34,851 nt of DNA from CAG-791 sp963593905 (GTDB lineage Bacteria; Bacillota; Clostridia; Lachnospirales; Lachnospiraceae), in assembly GCA_963593905.1 (NCBI GenBank), contig CAVBBL010000028.1:1-34851 (forward strand), in the 5' to 3' direction. The notes beneath the pieces are model-generated. The model was not told the DNA's origin. It did no database searches and worked only from the letters and a program-made list of their open reading frames with translations. Below are positions 1 to 6,594 of this stretch, piece by piece. Position 1 is the first letter of the stretch, and every line of letters begins with the position of its first letter. The translations under genes and the position numbers were made by a program.

Positions 1-469
1 GAACCACTTGTGGACATGATGTCCACAAGTTAGGAAGTGCCTGCCGGAGGAAGGGGCTGAGAGAGAAGAACCACTTCTGGACATGATGTCCAGAAGTTAG
101 GGAGTCACTACCAAAGGAAAGGACTGACAAATAAGAATCACTTGTGGACATGATGTCCACAAGTTAGGAAGTCACTGCCGAAGGAAGGGATTGACAAAGA
201 AGAACCACTTGTGGACATGATGTCCACAAGTTAGGAAGTGCCTGCCGGAGGAAGGGGCTGACAAAGAAGAACCACTTGTGGACATGATGTCCACAAGTTA
301 GAAAGTGCCTGCCGGAGGAAGGGGCTGAGAGAGAAGAACCACTTGTGGACATGATGTCCACAAGTTAGGAAGTGCCTGCCGGAGGAAGGGACTGAGAGAG
401 AAGAACCACTTGTGGACATAATGTCCACAAGTTAGGAAGTGCCTGCCGAAGGAAGGGACTGACAAAGAA
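1..469. repeat. Seven-unit 67-bp tandem repeat, each unit with a 25-bp palindrome
   Basis: Seven consecutive units have an exact 67-bp period (palindromes begin at 6, 73, 140, 207, 274, 341 and 408). Each carries a perfect palindrome with 12-bp arms (ACTTGTGGACAT and its complement) around one central base, followed by a 42-bp spacer that varies slightly. In unit 2 both arms change together (ACTTCTGG/CCAGAAGT), so symmetry is kept; unit 7 changes only the central base. The array starts at the window edge and may continue to the left. The period is not a multiple of three and the open frames through it are repeat artefacts. It could be a binding array for a recombinase or replication protein, but its function is unknown. 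Confidence 0.95.
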
Positions 470-609
470 ATTATGGAGCTCTTGGCTGATATATTGTACT
501 GTCTCCACCATGTCTTTCTGCGCTATAGGAAGATATTCTAATTTATACTTTCATAGCGCTTTGGTAGCGTTTCCTTGTAACGAAAATATCACTTACAAGG
601 AGGCAACAA
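470..609 (+). promoter_or_regulatory. Leader of the small recombinase with a hairpin over its ribosome binding site
   Basis: An inverted repeat, CCTTGTAA (573-580) and TTACAAGG (593-600), overlaps the AAGGAGG ribosome binding site (597-603) of the recombinase that starts at 610. In RNA the hairpin would hide the site; in DNA it could be an operator for the recombinase. A TATACT box at 544-549 could be a -10 element, but no convincing -35 was found. The rest of the stretch shows nothing recognisable. Confidence 0.5.
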
Positions 610-1275
610 ATGAACAAAATGTATGGCTATGTGAGAATTTCCAGCAAGGATCAATGTGATGATCGGCAATGGATTGCACTGAAAGAGTATGGCGTAAAGA
701 ATAAATATATTTACGCTGATCAGATCAGCGGAAAAGACTTTGATCGCCCGGAGTATGGGAAGCTGATAAAGAAGCTGCGCTCCGGAGATCTGTTGGTGGT
801 TATGTCTATTGATCGATTGGGAAGGAACTATCACGACATTCAGGAGCAGTGGAGGATCCTGACGAAAGAGAAGTGCGTGGATATTGTGGTTCTGGATATG
901 CCGCTGTTAGATACCAGACAGGGCAAGGATCTGATGGGAACATTTATAGCCGATCTTGTGCTGCAGATCTTATCTTTTGTGGCAGAATCGGAGCGCCGTA
1001 ACATTAAACGCAGACAAGCGGAGGGAATCGCCGCTGCAAAAGCCAGAGGCGTAAAATTTGGCCGTCCGCAAAGGCCTGTGCCGAAAAATTTTGAGCAGGT
1101 GGTAAGAAGATGGAAGGGAAAGGAATTTACCTTAAAGGAGGCTGCGAAAATTTGTAATCTGCCGGAGGGAACCTTTTATTACAAAGCAATTAGACTGGAT
1201 TCTGACAAAAATACTGAGAACAGCAAAAGTTTTAAAAAGTATACTTATTCAAATTCTGATAAACGTCTGTTCTGA
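610..1275 (+). CDS. Small serine recombinase (resolvase/invertase family)
   Basis: This 221-residue protein has the length and layout of resolvases and DNA invertases. The N-terminal catalytic domain carries YVRISSKDQ with the likely nucleophile Ser11, followed by the arginine motif SIDRLGR (about residues 66-72). A long helix, AESERRNIKRRQAEGI, leads to a C-terminal helix-turn-helix (about 160-190, FTLKEAAKICNLPEG). Family members cut both DNA strands through a phosphoserine link and recombine short sites. The start is fixed by AAGGAGG seven bases upstream. The C-terminal tail is AT-rich and Lys/Ser/Asn-rich. It lies between the palindrome array and an inverted palindrome copy, which suggests those as its sites, but this is inference. 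Resolvase and invertase activity cannot be told apart from sequence alone. Confidence 0.93.
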   Translation: MNKMYGYVRISSKDQCDDRQWIALKEYGVKNKYIYADQISGKDFDRPEYGKLIKKLRSGDLLVVMSIDRLGRNYHDIQEQWRILTKEKCVDIVVLDMPLLDTRQGKDLMGTFIADLVLQILSFVAESERRNIKRRQAEGIAAAKARGVKFGRPQRPVPKNFEQVVRRWKGKEFTLKEAAKICNLPEGTFYYKAIRLDSDKNTENSKSFKKYTYSNSDKRLF

Positions 1276-1379
1276 TACTATATATGGTAACAAAAAAAGA
1301 AAAGAAAAACAAGAGATAAAACGAAAAAACAAAAGAAAAGTTGATAAAAAACTGTCAGAAAAATGCAAGAAATAATGCT
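1276..1379. other. A-rich non-coding stretch
   Basis: About 100 bases downstream of the small recombinase are strongly purine/A-rich on the plus strand, with runs of AAAAAAAG and AAAAAC. No hairpin terminator or gene was seen here. Confidence 0.4.
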
Positions 1380-1408
1380 TTGACTAAGTATACTTTTTAG
1401 AAAATGAT
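1380..1408 (+). promoter_or_regulatory. Possible promoter of the structured non-coding region
   Basis: TTGACT (1380-1385), a 17-base spacer and AATGAT (1403-1408) form a plausible sigma-A promoter with a weak -10. A start near 1415 would place the structured region in the transcript. Confidence 0.4.
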
Positions 1409-1440
1409 TAAGTGTATTTGATCTGGTAAAATGTCTGAGC

Positions 1441-1720
1441 ACCTTGAAAATTAGCTGGATCAATAAACAGGTCTGGTGACGTTGCTTGCGATGATGGTGA
1501 GAGCGGCAAAGGATGCGAAAGCATTCCTGTCGTGTGATCTTTCCGAAGCGAGCGGATACTTCTGCATAGTCATAGTTCGAGCGTGAAAAAACCGTCGCAA
1601 ACAATGAATGCAGCTTTGCATATGGCAAAGACCGAAATGCGGTATGGCGGCATGTCTGTACATGCGCACCCAGGCTGATCCCTCAGTAGGGTAAGAGATA
1701 AATATACTGATCTTTCAAAA
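1441..1720 (+). ncRNA. Candidate structured RNA of about 280 nt, family not recognised
   Basis: No open frame fits, but complementary segments nest as in a folded RNA. TTGAAA (1444-1449) and GATCA (1458-1462) pair with the continuous TGATCTTTCAA (1708-1718) and close the domain. TTGCGATG (1486-1493) pairs with CGTCGCAA (1593-1600). Inside are GCGGCA/TGTCGT (1503-1508/1528-1533) stacked on GGATGC-GAAA-GCATTCC (1511-1527, a GNRA loop) and TCCG/CGGA (1542/1553). Further hairpins are CTTTGC/GCAAAG (1614/1625), ACCG/CGGT (1631/1640), GCATGT/ACATGC (1650/1660) and CCCT/AGGG (1680/1688). The region looks richer in G+C than its flanks. It lacks the T-box GGTGGNACC motif and is not tmRNA, SRP or RNase P by eye. 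It may be a stand-alone RNA ending at the 1810 terminator or the leader of the recombination operon. Confidence 0.6.
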
Positions 1721-1730
1721 CAGAACGCAG

Positions 1731-1763
1731 AACTTCTGGACATCATGTCCAGAAGTGATTCTT
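1731..1763 (-). repeat. Single inverted copy of the array palindrome
   Basis: The reverse complement of this 33-bp stretch matches 133-165 in the upstream array at 31 of 33 positions, including the flanking AAGAATC. The two differences are paired changes in the palindrome arms and give the ACTTCTGG form also found in unit 2. The 25-bp palindrome itself spans 1732-1756. Array and copy therefore flank the small recombinase and the structured region in opposite orientation. Confidence 0.9.
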
Positions 1764-1809
1764 AAAAGTTCTTAAATAGCCAAGAATTGGATTTTTGGTT
1801 ATAAAACAG

Positions 1810-1838
1810 CAGGCGAGAGCAATCTCGCCTGTCTTTTT
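1810..1838 (+). terminator. Intrinsic terminator upstream of the recombination operon
   Basis: CAGGCGAGA, loop GCAA, TCTCGCCTG, then TCTTTTT. It lies 25 bases before the start of the 56-aa ORF, so it either ends the upstream structured RNA or attenuates the operon. Confidence 0.85.
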
Positions 1839-1862
1839 ATACTCAAAAAAGGAGGGAAGAGT

Positions 1863-2033
1863 ATGGCTGTAAGAAAAATAAACAGAAATAACATTTCCGT
1901 CATTGCCGGTTCAAAACTGCTGGTGGACATCGTGCATCAGCAAAAGCTCCTTTCGGACGATCTGTATGCGCAGATTTGCAGCGAATATTCCAGTGACGTG
2001 TTTTTACGATCACCAAAGCGCACAGCAAATTAA
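1863..2033 (+). CDS. Small protein of 56 residues at the head of the recombination operon
   Basis: A 56-residue ORF starts with ATG behind a strong AAAGGAGG site (1849-1856) and ends at the TAA directly before the recombinase reading frame. The sequence begins MAVRKINRNN and contains LLVDIVHQQKLLSDDLYAQI, which faintly resembles the short helical SHOCT-type pattern; no firm family is assigned. The good ribosome binding site and the operon position argue that it is expressed. It may be an accessory or directionality protein, but that is a guess. Confidence 0.65.
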   Translation: MAVRKINRNNISVIAGSKLLVDIVHQQKLLSDDLYAQICSEYSSDVFLRSPKRTAN

Positions 2034-2060
2034 GTGCACTTCTGCAATAAAGAGACACCC

Positions 2061-3767
2061 ATGGATAAAATAAGAAAACGAAAGATAGTCTTTTACGGCA
2101 GAGTGAGTACAGAACAGGAAGCGCAGCTGCTGGCCTTACAAAATCAGATGCAGTGGTACGAAGATCAGCTGCAGTATCACAAAGACTGGAAACTGGTGGG
2201 GAAATACATAGACGAAGGTATCACCGGAACACAGGCAAAGAAAAGACCGGCCTTTATGAAGATGATCGAGGATGCCAGGCAAGGCAGATTCGACCTGATC
2301 GTTACCAGAGAAGTGAGCAGATTCGCCAGAAATACAGTGGATGCGCTGACTTATGTCCGCCTTTTGAAATTCGATTACAATGTCGAGGTCTTTTTTGTGG
2401 AGGATAACATCTGGACAATGGCCGGAGATGGTGAATTGCGATTATCCCTCATGGCTACTTTATCGCAGGATGAATCGAGAAAGATTTCCATGAGAGTAAA
2501 GGCCGGGCTGGAAATAAGTCGAAAAAAAGGTGCAGTTTGGGGAAACGGCAATGTTCTTGGTTACAGAAAAGTAGGAGATCATCTGGAAATTGATGAGGAA
2601 CAGGCAGAAACGGTCAGAATGATTTATGATCTTTATGCTTCCGGCCAGGGGATAAAAAGAATAGCAGGAGAACTGGAGCTTCAAAAGAGAAGGTGCTCCG
2701 ATGGACAGTTAGGTGTTTGGCATCCTAACACTATTCGGAGAATCTTAAAGAATCCTATTTATTGTGGGATTCTGACTTATGGAAAATCCAGATCAAACAA
2801 TTATCTGGAACAGAAGAGAATAGAAAATCCGGAGGAAGAATATATCTATGTAGAAAGCGACAAAGTGCCGCCCATTATTACAAAGCAGCAGTTTGAAGAG
2901 GTAGGAAAGCTTCTGGAGAAAAGATCTGCGGAATCACCTATTGCCTGTTACCAGAAAAATAAAGAATTTTACAAAAAAGATCTGTGGGCTAAAAAGATGA
3001 TGTGTCAATGCGGAAGCGCAATAGAGACACGAAACGTCTATAATAAACAAAAGAAATTCTACGGTTATATCTGCTGCCGGAGAAAAAGATTTGGCTCTAA
3101 GGATGCAAGAAGAGAAAAGGGACTATCCACGGAGGTTGGGTGCAATGCACCGCCTTTGATCCGATGGAAATTACAGATGATCATCCGTAAAATTTTAAGT
3201 CGGCTGTGGACTTCCAGGCAGGAAGCGGTATTTAGTGCCATAGGCATTATCCAGACCAATATAAATCTGATGAATGTCAAAAAAGTGAATCAAAACGCAG
3301 AAGTCCGAAGAATCAAGGATGGAATCAACAAAGCGATTGATCTAAGGATTGCAGGAGAGATAACAAAAGAAGAATTAGAAGATTACCGCCGCAATGCAGA
3401 GCAGCAGATCAATAAGATCAGCAGGCTTGTCATGCAAAAAGAAAAAACGGAAAAATCATTGAAGAAAGTGCAGGATTTTATGGAAGAATCTCTGGATTTT
3501 TCCAAGCCCATCGTACCGGATGCCATCATAGAGAGAATTGTTCATCTCGTGGTCTTAAATATTGACGGAAGCTTTGACTGGTATCTGGATTGGGGATATG
3601 AGATACCTTCTGTAGAACTTTCTTTCTTGCCGGAACACCGCAAATTGGTGGATCAATTCACCATCGGTTATGACGAAGCAGTAGAGTATGCAGCATTGGT
3701 TGGTGAGAGCGTTCGCCGCTATCAATATAAAGATTTGGATATAAGAGTATATATGATTGTTTCCTGA
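2061..3767 (+). CDS. Large serine recombinase (integrase of an integrative element)
   Basis: This protein of 568 residues is a large serine recombinase that integrates or excises mobile DNA at att sites. The N-terminal resolvase domain (about 1-150) has FYGRVSTEQE with likely nucleophile Ser16 and the EVSRFARN arginine motif. A Recombinase domain follows (about 160-270, with WHPNTIRRILKNPIYCG), then a cysteine-rich zinc-ribbon-like segment (MCQCG, CCRR, GCNAPP; about 310-370) and a coiled coil (about 420-485) typical of att-synapsis control. The ATG at 2061 follows a weak AAGAGA site. A GTG at 2034, immediately after the upstream stop, would add nine residues by translational coupling. The partner genes and the closeness to the chromosomal amtB gene suggest that this is the integration end of an element. 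Confidence 0.92.
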   Translation: MDKIRKRKIVFYGRVSTEQEAQLLALQNQMQWYEDQLQYHKDWKLVGKYIDEGITGTQAKKRPAFMKMIEDARQGRFDLIVTREVSRFARNTVDALTYVRLLKFDYNVEVFFVEDNIWTMAGDGELRLSLMATLSQDESRKISMRVKAGLEISRKKGAVWGNGNVLGYRKVGDHLEIDEEQAETVRMIYDLYASGQGIKRIAGELELQKRRCSDGQLGVWHPNTIRRILKNPIYCGILTYGKSRSNNYLEQKRIENPEEEYIYVESDKVPPIITKQQFEEVGKLLEKRSAESPIACYQKNKEFYKKDLWAKKMMCQCGSAIETRNVYNKQKKFYGYICCRRKRFGSKDARREKGLSTEVGCNAPPLIRWKLQMIIRKILSRLWTSRQEAVFSAIGIIQTNINLMNVKKVNQNAEVRRIKDGINKAIDLRIAGEITKEELEDYRRNAEQQINKISRLVMQKEKTEKSLKKVQDFMEESLDFSKPIVPDAIIERIVHLVVLNIDGSFDWYLDWGYEIPSVELSFLPEHRKLVDQFTIGYDEAVEYAALVGESVRRYQYKDLDIRVYMIVS

Positions 3768-3782
3768 TAAAAGGAGGAATGT

Positions 3783-3983
3783 ATGGAAGAAGGTTTGCCG
3801 ATGTTCGTTGGAGTAGATACTGTGATGCACGATCTTGGCGTGGCTCGAGGGAAGGCATATAAGGTAATCAAGGAGTTGAATAGAGAATTAAAGGCCCAGA
3901 AACCCAATGCATTGACTATGAATGGTAAGGTGAATCGTATCTGGTACGAGGAAGCGTGTTTGAAAATACGGGAGAAAGCGTAA
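3783..3983 (+). CDS. Small helix-turn-helix protein, excisionase-like
   Basis: The 66-residue protein follows the large recombinase by 15 bases with an AAAGGAGG site (3770-3777). The pattern FVGVDTVMHDLGVARGKAYK then VIKELNRELKA is a winged-helix/MerR-like DNA-binding fold of the kind found in small excisionases and recombination directionality factors of Firmicute integrative elements. A tryptophan/tyrosine strand (RIWYEEA) would form the wing. Acting as directionality factor for the neighbouring integrase is inferred from context; it could instead regulate element genes. Confidence 0.72.
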   Translation: MEEGLPMFVGVDTVMHDLGVARGKAYKVIKELNRELKAQKPNALTMNGKVNRIWYEEACLKIREKA

Positions 3984-4030
3984 AAAATTCCCACCGCAAA
4001 CAGTTTGAAACTGTAAGCGATGGGAATTTT
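3984..4030. terminator. Bidirectional terminator between the recombination operon and amtB
   Basis: AAAATTCCCA and TGGGAATTTT form the outer stem, with inner CGC/GCG and ACAGTTT/AAACTGT pairs. Read on the minus strand the stem is followed by six T, so it best serves the amtB gene; on the plus strand the T tract is only four bases. Confidence 0.8.
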
Positions 4031-4140
4031 GGTCTGAGCTTAATTTATTTCACAGGGGTTTCATTGTTGGCTCTCATTAAAGAAATCTCATTACAAAAAT
4101 CTTATAACCGCAATGTAGATTGAAAATACCTTACAATTTA
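4031..4140. other. Intergenic stretch that may hold the element boundary
   Basis: About 110 AT-rich bases lie between the terminator and the 3' end of amtB. Large serine recombinases usually sit next to an att site, so the right attachment site may lie here or in the terminator, but no core or inverted repeat can be identified without the other end. Confidence 0.25.
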
Positions 4141-5871
4141 TTATTCTACATCCTGCAGAGCTGCCATGTTTTCCTCGCCGGTACGAACCTTTACGACCTT
4201 TAATACATCGTAAACGAAGATCTTACCGTCACCGATGTGGCCGGTGTAAAGCACCTTTTTCGCAGTTTCGATGACAGTGCTCACCGGAATCTTTCCGATG
4301 ATGACTTCCAGCTTGATTTTAGGAAGGAGAGTGCTGTCGATCTCGACGCCACGATAATATTCGCCGGATCCCTTCTGGATACCGCAGCCCATTACCTGGG
4401 TCATGGTCATGCCGGTGACACCGATGGCGTTAAGCGCATTCTTTAATTCCTCGAACTTGGAAAGTCTGGTGATGATGACTACCTTGTGCATACCGGTGGT
4501 CAGGCTTGCAGGAGCCTTTTCTTCTACTACAGGAACAGCAGCATTCTTCTGTGCCTCGGTTGCCTCTACATAGCGATCCTCGCCCAGATCAGTGTTCTCA
4601 TTGACAGACATATCTGCCATAGCTACGTCGGTAATAGCGAAGCCTGCATAAGCACTTGCCAGGCCGTGCTCATGGATATCCAGGCCGTCGATTTCTACCT
4701 GAGCCGGAACACGAAGGCCTACGAACTTATCAATCAGCTTGTAAACGATGGTAACAGTGATAGCTACCCAAACGATGACAGAAGCAACGCCCAGGATCTG
4801 AATGCCCAGCTGCTTAAAGCCGCCGCCGTAGAAGAGGCCAAGGCCTACACCGTCAGCGCCTGTGGAGAAAAGACCTACCATGATGGTACCCATAGCGCCG
4901 CAGACACCGTGTACGGAGATAGCGCCTACCGGATCATCTACCTTAAATTTCACATCCAGAATCTCTACGGAGAGGACGATAACGATACCGGTAACGATAC
5001 CCATAATCGCTGCGCCCATCGGGCTGACGGTATCGCATCCGGCAGTAATTGCTACCAGACCTGCCAGAGAACCATTGAAGGTCATGGAAACATCGGGCTT
5101 CTTATAGCGAATCCAAGTGAAGATCATGACAGTAACGGTAGCCACTGCTGCGCAGAGGTTGGTATTTACAAAGATCATGCTGGCGGAAATCATGTTTTCA
5201 TCGGTGCTCATGGCAACGGTAGAGCAGCCGTTGAAACCGAACCAGCAGAACCACAGAATAAATACGCCAAGTGCCATAGCGCTCATGTTGTGACCTAAGA
5301 TGGCATGAGACTTGCCGTCCTTGGAATACTTGCCGATACGGGGCCCAAGAATGATGGCGCCGATCAGTGCGCAGACACCGCCTACCATGTGTACTGCGGT
5401 AGAACCTGCAAAGTCATGGAAGCCAATCTGGGAAAGCCAGCCGCCGCCCCAGATCCAGTGACCGGAAATGGGATAGATGAAAGCGGAGATTGCCAGGCTG
5501 TAAAGGCAGTAAGCCTTGAAGTTGGTGCGTTCTGCCATGGAACCGGAAACGATGGTAGCGGCCGTAGCACAGAACACAGTCTGGAAAATCAGATAGCACC
5601 AGGTGGGCAGAGAACCGAAATCATAGGTGCCGGTTACAAAGGGATCAAAGCCGCCGATCAGAGCACCGGAGCCGCCAAACATCAGGCCAAAGCCGAGAAA
5701 CCAATACACGGGTGTACCGATGCAGAAATCCATCAGGTTCTTCATCAGGATATTGCCGGTATTCTTTGCTCTGGTCAGACCTGCTTCACACATAGCAAAA
5801 CCGGCTTGCATGAAGAAGACCATGGCTGCACCCAACAGGGTCCAGATTACGTCTACAGATACATAATTCAT
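4141..5871 (-). CDS. amtB: Ammonium transporter fused to a C-terminal P-II signal domain
   Basis: This 576-residue protein joins two proteins that are usually separate. Residues about 1-410 are an Amt channel of around eleven membrane helices (AGFAMCEAGLTRAKN, SAVHMVGGVCALIGA-like patterns). A linker leads to residues 461-576, a nearly full-length P-II domain (GlnB/GlnK type). It has Gln39 in the GCGIQKG loop and TGHIGDGKIFVYD with Lys90, the residues that bind 2-oxoglutarate and ATP in P-II proteins. Position 51, the uridylylated Tyr in E. coli GlnB, is Ile here, so control by that modification is unlikely. In free P-II proteins the T-loop plugs the Amt pore; here the sensor is tethered to its target. 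The ATG follows GGAGG; an upstream in-frame start would add a non-hydrophobic tail and lacks a site. Confidence 0.95.
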   Translation of the reverse strand: MNYVSVDVIWTLLGAAMVFFMQAGFAMCEAGLTRAKNTGNILMKNLMDFCIGTPVYWFLGFGLMFGGSGALIGGFDPFVTGTYDFGSLPTWCYLIFQTVFCATAATIVSGSMAERTNFKAYCLYSLAISAFIYPISGHWIWGGGWLSQIGFHDFAGSTAVHMVGGVCALIGAIILGPRIGKYSKDGKSHAILGHNMSAMALGVFILWFCWFGFNGCSTVAMSTDENMISASMIFVNTNLCAAVATVTVMIFTWIRYKKPDVSMTFNGSLAGLVAITAGCDTVSPMGAAIMGIVTGIVIVLSVEILDVKFKVDDPVGAISVHGVCGAMGTIMVGLFSTGADGVGLGLFYGGGFKQLGIQILGVASVIVWVAITVTIVYKLIDKFVGLRVPAQVEIDGLDIHEHGLASAYAGFAITDVAMADMSVNENTDLGEDRYVEATEAQKNAAVPVVEEKAPASLTTGMHKVVIITRLSKFEELKNALNAIGVTGMTMTQVMGCGIQKGSGEYYRGVEIDSTLLPKIKLEVIIGKIPVSTVIETAKKVLYTGHIGDGKIFVYDVLKVVKVRTGEENMAALQDVE

Positions 5872-6217
5872 ACTTACCTCCCTATGCCGCAGTTTGTCTG
5901 CGGCAACGTGATGTGACCACACATTGACGACTTTTACGCCATCAATGCAGTTTGGAAGAAATGAAACTTGTCATTTCTTTCAAACCTCCTCCTCATGCCG
6001 CTGTTCGCCGCGGCAGCGCGGTGAGGATCATCTCCTCAAAGTATTGCCGCTGTGACGGCAATGCTTTTTATAATAGAAGGATGACGACTGATCTGCCGGC
6101 CGATCGCTCCGGCAGCAGAAAATCTGTAACTGTATGGAGATGTACAGAAAATTCTGTACAAAAAAGGCGCCGGGAGTATCTCCCAGCGCCTTTGCTGTCG
6201 CCATATCATTCAATTAT
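5872..6217 (-). promoter_or_regulatory. Long hairpin-rich 5' leader of the amtB-PII gene
   Basis: From the predicted start near 6217 to the ATG is about 345 nt without a convincing gene. Stems seen include TGCCGCAG/CTGCGGCA (5885-5905), the long GTTTG-AAGAAATGA/TCATTTCTT-CAAAC (5950-5985), ATTGCCG/CGGCAAT (6043-6061) and CTGCCGG/CCGGCAG (6093-6115). There is also a 9-bp-arm palindrome, TGTACAGAA/TTCTGTACA (6141-6160). The multiple stems plus an early terminator suggest attenuation. No known riboswitch was recognised, and the hexaloops do not show the A1/G4 pattern expected for ANTAR-protein targets. Confidence 0.5.
6160..6193 (-). terminator. Terminator near the start of the amtB leader
   Basis: On the minus strand GGCGC-x-GGGAG, a three-base loop, CTCCC-x-GCGCC and six T form a classic intrinsic terminator. 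It starts only about 25 nt after the predicted transcription start and is well upstream of amtB, so it probably attenuates that transcript rather than ending a gene. Confidence 0.75.
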
Positions 6218-6223
6218 GCGGTA

Positions 6224-6252
6224 AGTGTAGCTTATATGAAATCATTAGTCAA
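6224..6252 (-). promoter_or_regulatory. Promoter of the amtB-PII transcript
   Basis: On the minus strand TTGACT (6252-6247), 17 bases, TACACT (6229-6224) makes a good sigma-A promoter. Confidence 0.65.
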
Positions 6253-6340
6253 TAATTTTTTTCACAATTGTGAAGAAGTGTTAAGGAAGATGCGGCTGTA
6301 AAGATATAACACGATATCTGTATTGTCATTTGATCTGTTC

Positions 6341-6354
6341 AGGAACCGGTTCCT
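6341..6354. promoter_or_regulatory. Perfect 14-bp palindrome, possible operator
   Basis: AGGAACCGGTTCCT lies in the divergent intergenic region between amtB and the HAD gene. It has no unpaired centre, so it is more likely a protein-binding site than an RNA hairpin. The regulator is unknown. Confidence 0.4.
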
Positions 6355-6515
6355 AAATAGACCTTGGAAATACAATTGCCAATAGTTGTAAATCGCTGAG
6401 GAGGATGGATACACGGTGCAGAATATTCATGATTAAAGACGAATTTGGGAAAAACTGAATATGCTTCTAAGTAAATGCTGATTTGATCTGCTTTTGCCTG
6501 GAATTGGAAGTATAT

Positions 6516-6543
6516 TTGACATTTTCCATAAGCACTTTAAAAT
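6516..6543 (+). promoter_or_regulatory. Promoter of the HAD phosphatase gene
   Basis: TTGACA (6516-6521), 16 bases, TAAAAT (6538-6543), about 50 bases before the start codon. Confidence 0.6.
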
Positions 6544-6594
6544 AATGAAAAGGAAAAGAAAAACGAAAAAAGAAATAAGAAGTGAGGTACAGGC

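Noticed and set aside
164..428. Minus-strand frames in the palindrome array
   Set aside because: Repeat artefacts: the same peptide recurs in shifted frames because the 67-bp period is not divisible by three.
1..469. CRISPR array
   Set aside because: The whole 67-bp unit, spacer included, is repeated with few changes, so there are no unique spacers. The repeat is a long perfect palindrome and no cas gene is present.
1276..1862. T-box, tmRNA, RNase P, SRP RNA or group II intron as the identity of the structured region
   Set aside because: The diagnostic motifs (GGTGGNACC, the CCA-ending tmRNA acceptor, RNase P core, SRP GNAR domain, intron domain V) are not visible. The identity is left open.
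4486..5916. Long open frames on the plus strand opposite amtB (270 and 203 codons)
   Set aside because: They lie fully antisense to a clear AmtB-PII gene, show no family motifs and have no ribosome binding site. They are shadows of its codon bias.
6028..6213. 61-codon minus-strand frame at the start of the amtB leader as a leader peptide
   Set aside because: It begins close to the predicted start site but has no ribosome binding site and runs through the terminator stem. There is no run of regulatory codons.
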